Origin: Rhizomys pruinosus
Taxonomy: Eukaryota; Chordata; Mammalia; Rodentia; Spalacidae
Length of the DNA: 64,000 bases
Reading direction: 5' to 3'
Assembly: GCA_009823505.1 (NCBI GenBank)
Contig: VZQC01012293.1
Span: 707,406 to 771,405 of the forward strand
A program made the translations under genes and the position numbers. The notes beneath the pieces are model-generated. The model did not search any database. It saw nothing but the letters and a program-made list of their open reading frames with translations, and was not told where the DNA came from. Shown in pieces: positions 19,823-31,120 of the stretch. The first letter of the stretch is position 1. Each line of letters begins with the position of its first letter.

Positions 19823-22661
19823 TTTTAAAAGGATTTCTGTTATCAGACAGCTCCCATCCCTGTTGCTCTAGAATCTTCCTTCGGGGAGAAGAGTCTGCTC
19901 ACAACCTGGTCCTTCACCCAAAGAGTGAACAAGAGGCCACAGAAGGGCATTTGTCTTTGTTATTAGGGAATAAATCAACCTTTGTTTTTCTGGTCCAACT
20001 CAAGGAATGTCATTATTACCAAATAAATTGTGTCGTTACAAATCAATCTAGCCAGCTTTCAGTTAAATGTGAGTCCTGATAATTGTGTTTCAAACTTGAT
20101 TCTACCCCAATGAAACAGATGATTAGATACATTGATCATTCAAACTTTATGCTTGGTACATTTTTTTTTTTTACAGCAGCAAAGCAAATGTTTTATTATT
20201 TTTTAATCAATCAACATGCTAACTCATTACTCTTCTATTTTTCTCTCTGTGAGAAAAGGTCAATTTTGCACGATATTTAAAGCATGCTTCAGAACATGGC
20301 AAAATGTAGATTTCATGTCTCAATCCCAGCTGCATGTTTTAAGGTCTTCATTGCAGTGAGACACGGGAGACTAGAGTAAGCTGCTGTGTTGAAAATGAAG
20401 TGCTTCCCCAAGCACTTAGGGTGCATGGATAGTTTCCTAGTTTTAACCCGAATTTCTCTCTATCTTGTTGCTCAAAGGGGCTTTCTGATTGAAGTAACTC
20501 TAGGCTTTAAGTTTTGCTGTTGGAAATTTCCACGTAACTCTCGTTTCACTTCTATAACATGACCGAGACTTCCGAATTAATGATGCTACTAGACCCAAGC
20601 CGCCCTGTTAATGATGCTACTAGACCCAAGCTGCCCTGTTAATGATGCTACTAGACCCAAGCTGCCCTGTTTCCCTGCAGCTTTCTCCCTGGTTTCTCAC
20701 ACTGTCCTTTCTCTGTGCCCTCTCTGCCACCTCTGACCTCCTCCTCCATTTTCACCCTTTCTTTAACAATTGATTTACGATGGGCCCTTGGAAGGGTCAA
20801 GCCCACTTTTATGGTTTGCTTAAAATATTTCTTTTAGAATGAGCATCAGAAGTGGTCCTCGATTCCTGCGAAACAGTTTGGTCAAGACCTCAAAGGCTTC
20901 CTCTACCCCCTCACTACATCTTGTTTACATCTTTTGTGATGGTGAAGAGAAACTCATTAAATAAAACAATTTTAAAACTTTTGCTTAAATGAATAACATA
21001 TGAAATGTGGGGTCTGGATTTTCTCCCTCCTCTGCTAAGAAGCTTGTGAACGTAGCTAGAGCTATATTCAGAGATAGCGAGGTGCTGAGACAAGGAGTGA
21101 AAAGACCATGAAGAATAATTATAAGCTTTGGATTATTTATTTTATGGGCTCCATTTTTCTTCCAGTTTGACAGTTTGATCTGCCTGAAGATCCACTGGGT
21201 ATGTTCCCACATTCACAACCTCAACAGTAAATCCCTTCCTTTTGTTTAATTTGACTTCTTGTTGTTTCCAAATACTCCATAGTTGCTAAATTTAAGGATG
21301 GCTTTTAAACAATCTGACTAATAAAAAGGAAGCAATTATTTTCTAACTGCAGTTTGAAGATTTGGCATGGAAAATAATTTAGAAAACATAGGCCTGTTTA
21401 TTTTTAAACACAAATGCAACTCGAAAGACCAAATACCACCTAAAATTAGAAGAATTTACTCCAAAATTCCTGGCCTCAAAGTTAACATTGGTGTCCTAGT
21501 ATGAATCTTCACATTGAACTTTGGCTTGCTGGGAAATGTTAGCCATCTTAGTTAGTTAAATAACACCATATGACACTTCTATAGATGGCTTCCCAAAACT
21601 TATTGATCTCCTCCCTCCTTGGTCATTAAAGTCGTGATTTATGGGTTTGACATTTTTAATAGGGCAAAGCTCAGAGGTTTATTGCAATGGCTTTTTAGCT
21701 TCCATGCTGCCTTGGCTGCCAAGGCCCCAAGTGGTTAAGATCTCTGCACTGCACTCTAATAAGGAGACAGCTTTTCTTTTTTACTCTTTTGTTTTCTTTT
21801 CTTCTTTTTTTTCTTTTTTTTTAAGCCAAATGACAACCTCTGCATATTTAAAGTGCTTTACCCCTATTACATAGTCATGAATTAATTTTTCTCATTTCAC
21901 CCCTCTCTTTCATGTAAAGCGAGGTGTCCCCCCCTCTAATTAAGTGCCATCATTTTCTTGGTGTGAGGCTTGGCAGGCCTCCAGCAGCAAGTTAGCCTGG
22001 ACTGAACGATCTGCTTGCCAAGATTCTGTGCGACCTCAAACAAAGACCCACTGCCTTCCTCAGCCCTGAAGGGGACCCTGCCATGACTGGAGCGGCTCTC
22101 AAGCAGGAAATAGCAAAGCCAGCCATGGAGCATCACCAAACTTGTGTGCAAAGACAGTCCATGTGAAGACTCCAGTACCTACTATGGTAATTGTCTAATC
22201 CATGGTCAGGCATCCTCAGGAGCTGGAACAAGTGACCATGCTCAGCATCAAGCATAAACCCATACCTCTGCGTCCTGCCTGGTACCTAGCAGAAACTTTC
22301 AGGGCAAAGAATGACGTGTACATTAACAGCAGGAGGTATTCAAATGAAGGGGCTCTGTGGGGCTGGAGTCCTGCCCTGGATTTGAACCTTCTGTCCTTCT
22401 AAAATCATTAGCTCCTTTTCCCCTGGTTTCTTCCAGTATCTAATTTGCATGTATTTTAGTGATGGTGGCTGAATAAAATAAAAGAGGAAGAGGAGAAACA
22501 TGGTTTTGTGTTGAGAGAGAGAGAAGAAAAGAGCGAGAAAGAGCTATGATCCCTCGATTTTCATCCGATCACCTAGCCACACCATGGATATGATGGCATG
22601 AACCGAGAATATAAGTGTCATGCCTTCCAAAGGTTAAAATAAAACCTGAGCGACTGGAATC
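19823..22661. other. 2.8 kb of mostly single-copy DNA
   Basis: No gene or transposon recognised apart from the 31-bp triplication. The part 21,590-22,160 carries TTGGCTGCCAAGG and CTAATTAAG motifs and looks like a candidate conserved non-coding block. Confidence 0.5.
20577..20669. repeat. 31-bp x 3 tandem repeat
   Basis: Three contiguous 31-bp units starting TTAATGATGCTACTAGACCC at 20,577, 20,608 and 20,639. Copies 2 and 3 share CTGCCCTG where copy 1 has CCGCCCTG. Confidence 0.97.
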
Positions 22662-22857
22662 CTTTTGTATATGTGTGCACATGTATGAACACAGTTTGCA
22701 AACAGTTCAGCATAAGGAGGATATTGAGAAGAAGGCACCAGATTCCAACGGAACTGGAGTTAGGGACTGTTGTTAGCCACCATGTGGGTGCTGGGAACTG
22801 AACCCAGGTTCTCTGCAAAAGCAGCCAGATCTCTTAACTGCAGAGTCCTCTCTGGCC
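22662..22857 (-). mobile_element. B2 SINE, old
   Basis: The 5' half matches antisense B2 well (GGAACTGGAGTTAGGGACTG, CATGTGGGTGCTGGGAACTG, CTCTTAACTGCAGAGTCC). The tail half is badly diverged. Confidence 0.87.
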
Positions 22858-23366
22858 TTGTTGCTGAATTGTTTTGGCAAATGCTTTTATGGAGTTGCAG
22901 TGCTCATTTTCTCAAGAATTATAAAGTGCTCCACATGTTTTTTCCCCTCCCATCCTCTTTCCCATTTCACCCCCTTCTGCTATACTTGTTGGACCAGTCT
23001 ACGGTCTCTGTGAAGAAGTAAGTCTCCACCATCACTGCATGGCTAATTCAGGAAAATCCCTGAGCAAGTAGTTCCCTCTGCTTCCATGGGATCCCCTGAT
23101 ATGGGATCCTCTAGGCCACAGGTGACCACAGTAGGTCCCCATGTTACAGAGGTCATCCTTATTGATACCTGCTGTCCTGGCATATTGCTTCATATAATCC
23201 CTTTTACCTCTAAAAGATGTCTTCATTTAGTGGTTCCCTGCTGAAGGGGCCCTTTTGAAACATGGAACTGGAACAGAATCTCAGCAAGTTACAAACTGTA
23301 TGGCTGGCGGATGTGTGGCTCCAGGGAGGACTGATCCTGGGTCACAGGTGTCAGAGTCATGCAGAT
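22858..23366. other. Single-copy DNA, nothing recognised
   Basis: No feature found. A short near-repeat (GGGATCCCCTGATAT GGGATCC) lies near 23,090. Confidence 0.5.
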
Positions 23367-23614
23367 CTGAATTTCAGTTTTTTAAACGTATTATTTTTTA
23401 TGTGTATGAGTGTACTGTCTGCATGTAGGTTGGTGCACCTGGGTTGTGCAATGCTGCGGAGGTCAGAAGAGGGCGTCAGATTCCCCTAGAACTGGAGTTG
23501 AACACAGTTCTTAGCCTCCATGTGGGTGCTGGGAATTGAACCCGGGTCCTCTGCAAGAGCAGTTGGTGCTCTTAACTGGTGAGCCATCTCTCCAGCCCCC
23601 TGAATTTCAGTTTT
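23367..23614 (-). mobile_element. B2 SINE with 15-bp TSD
   Basis: Antisense B2 (23,382-23,599). CTGAATTTCAGTTTT is identical at 23,367-23,381 and 23,600-23,614, so the insertion is relatively recent. Confidence 0.97.
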
Positions 23615-23679
23615 AGACATATGAACTTCGATGAGTTCCTCTCACAGAGCAGCACAGCTCAATATAAAATAGGACCTGA

Positions 23680-23840
23680 GCTGGGCATAGTGGCACACAC
23701 CTTTATTCCCAGTACTCAGGAGGCAGAAGCAGGTGCATCTCTGTGAGACTGAGATCAGCCTGATCTACACAGAGAATTCCAGACCAGCTAGGGCTACAAA
23801 GAGACCCTGCCTTAAAACATCAACAAAATAATAAAATAGA
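23680..23840 (+). mobile_element. B1 SINE, diverged
   Basis: GCTGGGCATAGTGGCACACACC, CTCAGGAGGCAGAAGCAGG, and A-rich tail AAAATAATAAAATAG. Confidence 0.93.
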
Positions 23841-23925
23841 AATAAATAAAGAAAACAAGACTTGAGGTCATCATGTATAGCTGGTGATTAGTACTTGATG
23901 CCAAAACCTCCAAGTCAGAGATTAG

Positions 23926-24125
23926 ATGAATACTTCTTTCTTTCTTTCTTTTTTTTTTTTTTTTTTGTCTTTTTGAGACAGGGTCTCCCTTTAATCCCAG
24001 CTGTCCTGGAACTTGCTGAGTAGACCAGGCTAGCCTTGAACTCACAGTGATCTGCCTGCTACTACCTCCCAAGTGCTGGGATTAAAGGCATACACCACCA
24101 CACCCGGCTAAATGAGTATTTCTTT
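23926..24125 (-). mobile_element. B1 SINE with imperfect TSD
   Basis: Antisense B1 (23,940-24,110) with a CTTT-rich then T-only tail. ATGAATACTTCTTT (23,926-23,939) and ATGAGTATTTCTTT (24,112-24,125) form the duplication. Confidence 0.95.
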
Positions 24126-25002
24126 CCCTCATTTATTACTTTCTAACTATGATGACAAATTATTTTCAATTCTAAATGACAGATTTCCAGCTCCATTACC
24201 AATTCTGAGAGAAAAAATAACTCCATGCTATATTGAGGGCAGAAGATGACATTTCTGATTCTGGCTCTGCTGAGCACGTGAGTCACCCAGCCGTTGGCTG
24301 CACAAATTGTCAGGACAGTGCAGACAGCAATGGCAGAAACCATGTAGAAGGTCTGTTCTTTTCTTTTTTAACAGGGAAATTATTTATTGATAGCATTTTG
24401 TTGAATTCCGCTGCTCGTAGCAGAAAACACGTTGGATGATGTTGATGTGGGTTAGCATGAGGCCCTGGTAAGACTGTCGGTTTTCAGCATGGAGCCTCCA
24501 CAGGTGGAATAGTATGAAAACAGGCTGGGGGACTGTCTTGTCAGCTACTTATGAGGTCAGTCCTCAGAAGAATTTTCACAGTATCTGCTTACATTCTGGG
24601 CCCAGAATACAGTCAGGTGCCCCCTGACTCACTATCAGAGAGACTCAGAGCATTCTTTATGTGTTCGAGAAAGAAGGAACAGTGTATGCTATAGACCCGT
24701 CAAGTCTCATTTGAACTTCAGGAATGATATGGCACACCAATAGAAAGAAATCTTACTTTTATTTCCTTATTAACCACATTTGGCCAAGGAAAACCCTTAG
24801 AGGCATTGCTGCTTCAAAGAATGTCTTCATAGCCTTGAGCTTGAGTCCAGGCTTTATCTTAGCAGCTGGGTAAAAGAATATGTATAGTTCAAGGCAAGAT
24901 TTATTTACATGAGATTTAATTACATTAAGGAAATACAATATCATTTATGGTATGTAGGCATTGTAGTGAGGCCAAGGGGAGAGAGACAGAGAAAGAGGTA
25001 GA

Positions 25003-25007
<5 letters not shown>
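24126..25007. other. Single-copy DNA, nothing recognised
   Basis: Unassigned; the frames are short and featureless. Confidence 0.5.

Positions 25008-25055
<48 letters not shown>
25008..25055. repeat. (GA)24 microsatellite
   Basis: 48 bp of uninterrupted GA, preceded by a degenerate purine-rich shoulder. Confidence 0.97.
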
Positions 25056-25058
<3 letters not shown>

Positions 25059-25313
25059 CTAACCCCAACCCTCAGCTTTAAAAACTATTAAAAGCTGAAG
25101 AAGTTACTATTAGCTCGCAATAGTGAAGAAATCTTGGGAATTTTGCAATTAAGTGCTGAATTGTGGGGTTCTGACCACAATAACAGAGATTAGAAGATTT
25201 CAATCAATCAGCCCAGTAGGTCCCATTGCACTGCTCAGCAGTCGAAACCAACATTTGAAATTTCTGAAGACTTTTTTTCTGTTTGTTGGCTAAATACAAA
25301 ACCTGGCTACAAT

Positions 25314-25415
25314 TCCCCTCCCTTCCTCCCTCTTTCCCCCCCTCCCTCCCTCTTTCCCCCTCCCTCTCTCCCTCCCTCTCCCTCTCTCTTTCCCTCCCTC
25401 TCTCCCTCCCTCCCT
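25314..25415. repeat. Polypyrimidine (CCCT/CTTT) tract ending at an N
   Basis: About 100 bp of pure C/T, ending at the undetermined base 25,416, the only N in the window. Confidence 0.95.
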
Positions 25416-25476
25416 NGACCAAACCAGCTCTAGGATGGATGATGGGTTAAAACAGAAGCATCAGGGAAACAAAGAA

Positions 25477-25484
25477 ACTCTCTT

Positions 25485-25534
<50 letters not shown>

Positions 25535-25596
25535 CCTCTCTCCCTCCCTCCCTCCTTCCCTCTCTCCTTCCCTGCCTCCCTCCCTCCCTCCCTCCC
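25477..25596. repeat. (CT)n/(CCCT)n tract
   Basis: CTTT repeats lead into (TC)20 at about 25,491-25,530, then CCCT-type repeats to 25,596. Confidence 0.96.
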
Positions 25597-25805
25597 ATGG
25601 GAGTAACTATTGCACTCTTTGGAGGCTGGTCCCTCAAATTAGACATCCCTCTCTAGGTTGCTGTGAACCCCATGACTCCCTCTTTAGGCTCCACAGGGGG
25701 AAGTTCATCTGTGATATCTTGTTGTCATGTGATATTGCTATTTGTTCTCTAACTTAAAAAAATACTTCTCTATAGTCATGTCTTTATTAAAATTAGGAAA
25801 TGAAA
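25597..25805. other. Short unassigned spacer
   Basis: Nothing recognised. Confidence 0.5.
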
Positions 25806-26313
25806 AACAGAACTAAAAATCCAGATTAGTGCCTCTCTCAACACTCATCAGAGAAAGTTCTTGCAGCAGATGCTGATTAACACAGAGACTGCAGAGTGCT
25901 CAGCCCTACATGGAACATCTGGATCACACTCTCTCCTCCAAGGTTCAGGGATCATGGAGAAAGAGAGGGAGGAAAGGCTATAGGAGCTAGAGGTAGTAGA
26001 TCAATACAAAGATACTGCTGTCTGGATACCACAGGGTAGTTGCACATATGAGCTCACAGAGCTTATGACAGCATGCACAAGATCTGTTCAGACCCAAGCC
26101 AGAAGAAACCCAACATGGATAGGGAAAGTGCACCAGAGGCACCAGCTCTAGTTGAGAATCTGTTATGTGTCAAGAGCTACTCGGAGAGGGAGGGTCAGTT
26201 TTCTTTAAGAGTATGACGTCTTGTAGGTTGACCAGACTGCGAAAGGATGAACCCATACCCAAGAGCATTTGAGGAACACAAATTAGACTCAATAGGCCTT
26301 TAAGAAATATAAT
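25806..26313 (+). mobile_element. L1 (Lx-like) 3' UTR, first part
   Basis: AGAGAAAGTTCTTGCAGCAG, AGAGTGCTCAGCCCTACATGG, ACAGCATGCACAAGATCTG and GGGAGGGTCAGTTTTC blocks follow the Lx 3' UTR order. It is split by a B2 and resumes at 26,557. Confidence 0.85.
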
Positions 26314-26556
26314 GTGGCTGGAGAGATAGCTCAGTCATTGTTAAGAGGACTGGCTGTTCTTCCAGGGAACCTAAATTCAGTTCCCAGCAGTCATATGATA
26401 GCTACAACTATCCATAACTCCAGTTCCAGGGTATGAAATGCCCTCTTCTGGCCTCTGTGGGCTTGAATGCACCTGGTGCACTTACATGCATGCAGGCAAA
26501 ACATTCATAAACACAAAACAAAAATAAATAATAGATAAATAAACTTTAAACAGATA
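26314..26556 (+). mobile_element. B2 SINE inside L1
   Basis: TGGCTGGAGAGATAGCTCAG head, AACTCCAGTTCCAGGG body, A-rich AAATAAATAATAG tail. Moderately diverged. Confidence 0.93.
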
Positions 26557-26690
26557 AAAGAGAGGACATAAATGAGGAAGTGGTAGCACTTCGGGAAGAT
26601 GAGGAAAGGACTATAAATAGGATCAAAATATTTTTCATGAAATTCTTGAAGAATTGATAAAAATATTTTTTAAATTCTTGTGTTTGGCAA
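26557..26690 (+). mobile_element. L1 3' UTR end (continued)
   Basis: GAGAGGACATAAATGAGG...GGATCAAAATATTTTTCATGAAATTC is the usual terminal part of these L1s. Confidence 0.7.
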
Positions 26691-26884
26691 ATTTTGAGAG
26701 ACAGTTGTACCCCTGTAGGGCTGAATGATATTAAATACTTTCTGTGGTGAAAAGTGTGTCTACATCAAAAACTTGTAGTCGCGGTGGCCTTCTACTGTCA
26801 CCCTGGCCAGGAAGATAGATTTTTAGTACAATACTATTATTTTGTCAAATAGATACAATATTAAAGTGACTTCTAATGACTTAT

Positions 26885-27150
26885 CGTTATACCCATTGAT
26901 TACTGCGTCTCTCAACTCTCATCAGATTAACTTCCTTACACAGGAGATGGTGTTTAACACATTTACCACGAATGACCAACATGCAGAGAACAGGCTGCCG
27001 AGGAGCTTATCCCTGAGTTGGACACCCAGATCCAACTTCTGTCTCCCAAGGCTCAGGGATCATTGTGAGGTGACAGAAAGATGGTAAGAGCCCAAGGTGG
27101 TAGGTGACCACAAGGAAACAGTTTTCTAGATAGCTGAGACTTTACTCATA
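26885..27150 (+). mobile_element. L1 (Lx-like) 3' UTR, left part
   Basis: A second copy of the same L1 3' UTR (CTTCCTTACACAGGAGATGG, CTGTCTCCCAAGGCTCAGGG). It is interrupted at 27,151 by the LTR element and resumes at 29,176. Confidence 0.85.
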
Positions 27151-27411
27151 TGTTCTAGTTTGTCTTCCATTGCTGTGACAAAACACTCTGACCGACACCA
27201 ACTTGGGGAGGAAAGGGTTTATTCAGCTTACATCTCCTGGGTCACAGTTCATCACTCAAGGAGCCCAAGGCAGGAACTCAGGGCAGGAGCTGAAGCACAG
27301 GCCATGGAGGAATGCTGTTTACTGGCTTGCTCCCCTGGCTCATGCCCAGCCTGCCTTCTTATACTGTACACAACAACCTGCCCAGGGTGGCACCATCCAT
27401 AGTGGGCTGAC

Positions 27412-27505
27412 AATCAAGACATACTCCACAGATTGACAATCAAGACATACTCCACAGATGTGACAATCCCACCCTGCTTGACAATCAAGACATACTCCAC
27501 AGATG
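27412..27505. repeat. Internal tandem repeats in the left LTR
   Basis: GACAATCAAGACATACTCCA CAGAT occurs three times in the left LTR but once (as GACAATCAAGACAATACTCC) in the right LTR. The gain therefore happened in one LTR or in a source copy. Confidence 0.9.
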
Positions 27506-28392
27506 TGGCCACAGGCCAATCCAATGGAGCCAATTCCCCAATTGAGGCTCCCTCAACCCAGGTGTGCCAAGTTAACACTAAAGCTATCCAGCACAATTGA
27601 CCCCTTGTCAACTTGACACACAAAACACATCACTATTAAACCACCACCTTTCCAGTTCTTATCCCCAAAGTATGATGTTAACATTAATCACAACCTAAGA
27701 CAGTACAATCTTAAAAGCCCCACAGTCCTTAAAATGTCCCAACACTTAAAAGTTCAGTCTATTAAAAGTCTCTTAACTGTAGGCTGCTGTGAAATCCAAA
27801 ACAAGTACTGTCTTATTTCAAAGGGAAGAATCAGGCACACTCAAACAAAACCTAAGTCCAGCAAAGTAGCTCAGGGTTGGACACCTGGGATTCACTCATG
27901 ATCTTCTGGGCTCCAAAGGGTTTCAGCAGTTCCCCCTCTCCGACTCTGCCGTCCGCGGCACACACAGCTCATCTCACAGACCCAGGCCAACTCCATTCCA
28001 CACCTGCCACTGCTCTTGGTGGTCGTCGCATGGTCTTGGCATCTCCAAAAAGCTGGGGTTGCCACTGAAACTGAGGCAGCACCTTCACTAATGGTCTCTT
28101 CTGACCCCTCCTGGTGCAAAGCCTCAGCTTCTCTCCATGACCGCTGCAATCCTGGGGTCTCCACTGCAACTGAGGTGTACTTCCATCAATGGTCTTTCCT
28201 GACCTCTCACAGTGCCAAGCCTTGGCTTCTCTCTGTGACCCCCTCAAATTTCAACACCAGAATATAGGAGACTCTTACACACTACCAAGTCCTGCTTCTG
28301 GCTTGACATGGAGGCTCAGGCCCCTTCTGTATCACAGCTTCTGTGTGCTGACCCTGAAGAAATTCTTCCCAGAAGATTTCACCACAGTGATG

Positions 28393-28526
28393 CTGGTCTC
28401 TTGTTACTTACAGCTGATTTTTCAGCCCCAGCTAACCAGCATCAATTGTCCCAGTACAACAAAGCTTTCACTTCAGGTTCTGGTCTCTTGTTACTTACAG
28501 CTGATTTTTCAGCCCCAGCTGACCAG
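28393..28526. repeat. 47-bp direct repeat inside the LTR element
   Basis: CTGGTCTCTTGTTACTTACA... at 28,393-28,439 recurs at 28,480-28,526 with one mismatch and a 40-bp spacer. Confidence 0.95.
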
Positions 28527-29175
28527 AACCCACAGATTAAACAGTCCTGATGATCTCTGTTCCCCTTTGAAACTAGAAACATTACAAGCCAGGCTTCCAT
28601 CTTCTACAAATCTTTCAGCAAAACTGCTTCAAGCTCCACAGCAACAAAACAATCTTAAGGCATTCAATGATCTTCCCAGCCCAAAGTTCCAAACACCTCT
28701 ACAATCCTTCCCCAAAACACAAAGGTCAGGTCTGTCACAGCAACAGCCCACTCTTCTGGTACCAATTTCTTTTCTAGTTTGTCTTCCATTGCTGCGACAA
28801 AACACTGACCGACACCAATTTGGGGAGGAAAGGGTTTATTCAGCTTACATCTCCTGGGTCACAGTTCATCACTTAGGGAGCCCAAAGCAGGAACTCAGGG
28901 CAGGAACCTGGAGGCAGGAGCTGAAGCACAAGCCATGGAGGAATGCTGTTTACTGGCTTGCTCCTCTGACTCATGCCCAGCCTGCCTTCTTATACTGTAC
29001 ACAACAACCTGCCCATGGTGGTACCAACCATAGTGGGCTGGGCCCTCCAACCCTGCTTGACAATCAAGACAATACTCCACAGATGTGGCCACAGGCCAAT
29101 CCAATGGAGCCAGTTCCCCAACTGAGGCTCCCTCAGCCCAGGTGTGTCAAGTTTACACAAAGGCTATCCAGCTCA

Positions 29176-29600
29176 TCATAGGAGTTCACAGCAATGGTGA
29201 CAGTGCACACAAACACTGTGTAAGCACAAGCCAGACAAAGGCCAGCATAGACGTGGGGAAGCATGTGAAAAAGCCCAGCCCTACCTGAGGAATTATTGGA
29301 AACAAATGGCTGCTGGAAAGAGGAGAGTCAGTCTCTTTCAAGGATCTGACTCTTGGGAGGTCAGCCTGTCTCCAGTGGGTGGGCCCCACACTTAAGGACA
29401 TTTGGGGACACAAGTTAGAGTCAATAGGCCTTATTTAATATTTATATTTATATATGATATAATAGCACATATTACATGTTATATAATAGAGTACATGAAG
29501 TTGAATGAAGGATAGTAAAGAAGGGTGTAGACAGGGAAGGGGATCTAAGCACTATCAAAATACATTGTATGGAATTCACCAAAATTCAATAACAAGGGGC
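29176..29600 (+). mobile_element. L1 3' UTR, right part
   Basis: GGAGTTCACAGCAATGGTGAC, CACACTTAAGGACATTTGGG and CAAAATACATTGTATGGAAT continue the L1 from 27,150. Confidence 0.87.
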
Positions 29601-30403
29601 AAATATTTTGTTGGATTATAAGTTCCATATGAAATTTATCTATAATAACTGCATAATTCAATTATTTTTTATAAATGCACTGAGTTGTACCACCATTGCC
29701 ACAGGGGAGTTTTTGTGTTTCCACCTCTCTCCAAGTCCCTTGTGTGAGTTTTATACTTCCTCCTTCCTCTCATCCTCAGCTTCTGGTATCCACTGTCCCT
29801 TCTCCTTCAAGTACTAGACAATGGTTCTCCCATCATGCTCTGAGCGAGGCATTCAGAGAACTCTGCCCAGCCTGACGTGGAGGGATTCTCACAGAAGTCC
29901 TTTAGTGCTACGTGTAGATAATGATGCTGAAAGACAAAGGTGTTTTAGGATGGCTACCAGGTTTTGCCAAAAGGTAATTGCGGTGCCAGAGTCTTTCACC
30001 AAATCATTCTATCAGAGACTTAGACTTTAATTTCATAAAGTGTTTCTTTTTGTATGGATAAATTGAAATTTTAAGAAAAATTACGAATCACATTACTAGT
30101 AGTTTTCATTGTTTGAAATAACAAACACATCAGATGTGAATCAGCTGCCTCCACAGCCTTCGAGTCTTCTCCCTCCACCTTCTGGGGGAATATCAAGACC
30201 TCTGACACTCCAGCAATCCTCAGCTCCACAAGAATGTCAAGGCTTACTCTGCCGTCCAGTGAGTGTTTTCTTCAGATGAACCCCTTGTGTCAGCAGTGGA
30301 GCAAGAACTTTTTCTGTGACTTTCCTTTTCTTGTTCCTTGTGCTGTTCAGCTCTTGACACAATTCAATTCGGTTTATCAGACTCAACCTGAGCATCTTAC
30401 CTA
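29601..30403. other. Single-copy DNA, nothing recognised
   Basis: Unassigned; no convincing coding signal. Confidence 0.5.
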
Positions 30404-30544
30404 TTAGGGTCAAAAGATAGCTTAGTGGATAGAGGCACTAACTTCTAAGCTGAACAACTGAGTTCCATCCCAAAATCCTACCTGGGGGAAGGAGAGAACC
30501 ACTCTTGCAAGTTATCCTTTGGCACACATACACACAGGCACACA

Positions 30545-30592
<48 letters not shown>

Positions 30593-30622
30593 ACTAAAGT
30601 AAATGAATAAATGTTAAAAATT
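30404..30622 (+). mobile_element. B3 SINE with (CA)n
   Basis: Degraded head (AAAGATAGCTTAGTGGATAG), GAGAGAACCACTCTTGCAAG, TTATCCTTTGGCACACATAC, (CA)n at about 30,545-30,592 and an AATAAATG tail. Confidence 0.87.
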
Positions 30623-31038
30623 AGATAGAGGTATTTTTACCTCTGTATTCTTTGTAGAAGAACTTAATCCTTTCTCTTTCCTACAGTGTTAGTAAAACTT
30701 CCAGAAGAACAAATGTCATTTCTGCATTGCATTTAAGGATTATAATCAGGTAATTCTTCAATTCAGCAATAGCAATTAGATAGTCTGGTTGAGTCAGCGT
30801 GGACAGGACCTAGCAGGGATTTGGTTTGTTTATTTTTGTAATTGTTGGAACTAAAACCACTAGGCCAGGGCAGTTTTGTTCCTATTTTCATATTTAAATG
30901 AGTTCATTAGTTTGTTAATTAAACAAGGGGGTCAGGACAGACTAGAAACAGTATTGTTATTTGTTATTTTTCTATCATTTGGGGGTTTTGTTTGTTTTAG
31001 TTTTGGTTTTTTCTCTATGGGTTTGTGTATGACTTTAC

Positions 31039-31041
<3 letters not shown>
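30623..31041. other. Unassigned, T-rich
   Basis: Nothing recognised. Confidence 0.5.
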
Positions 31042-31117
<76 letters not shown>

Positions 31118-31120
31118 TCT
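31042..31120. repeat. (CT)n microsatellite
   Basis: About 79 bp of CT with CTGT interruptions. It keeps frames open on both strands, which are not genes. Confidence 0.97.

Larger units (their letters stand above)
27151..29175 (+). mobile_element. Complete non-coding LTR element with 5-bp TSD
   Basis: Two direct repeats in the same orientation, 27,151-27,595 and about 28,770-29,175, flank about 1.17 kb. The left copy starts TGTTCTAG and the right copy ends CCAGCTCA, giving TG...CA ends. TCATA at 27,146-27,150 and 29,176-29,180 is the target duplication. The surrounding L1 3' UTR resumes in register. No gag, pol or env-like frame is visible, so it would need enzymes in trans. The 330-codon frame at 28,189-29,181 runs through internal and LTR sequence without any retroviral motif. 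Relatives without internal sequence lie at 2.2-2.8 and 61.5-62.1 kb. The family was not assigned. Confidence 0.8.

Noticed and set aside
19741..20079. 112-codon frame starting MNSQRSACLCLPSARIKGV
   Set aside because: The N-terminal part is antisense B1, seen in the same form at 10,123-10,320 and 52,389-52,604; the rest is unrecognised.
25204..25656. Arg/Glu- and Ser/Leu-repeat frames
   Set aside because: Products of (GA)n/(CT)n microsatellites, one of which includes the N.
28189..29181. 330-codon open frame, the longest in the window
   Set aside because: It runs from the internal part of the LTR element through its right LTR and past its end. It has no retroviral or other motif, and its start and end ignore element structure; chance openness in a pyrimidine-rich region.
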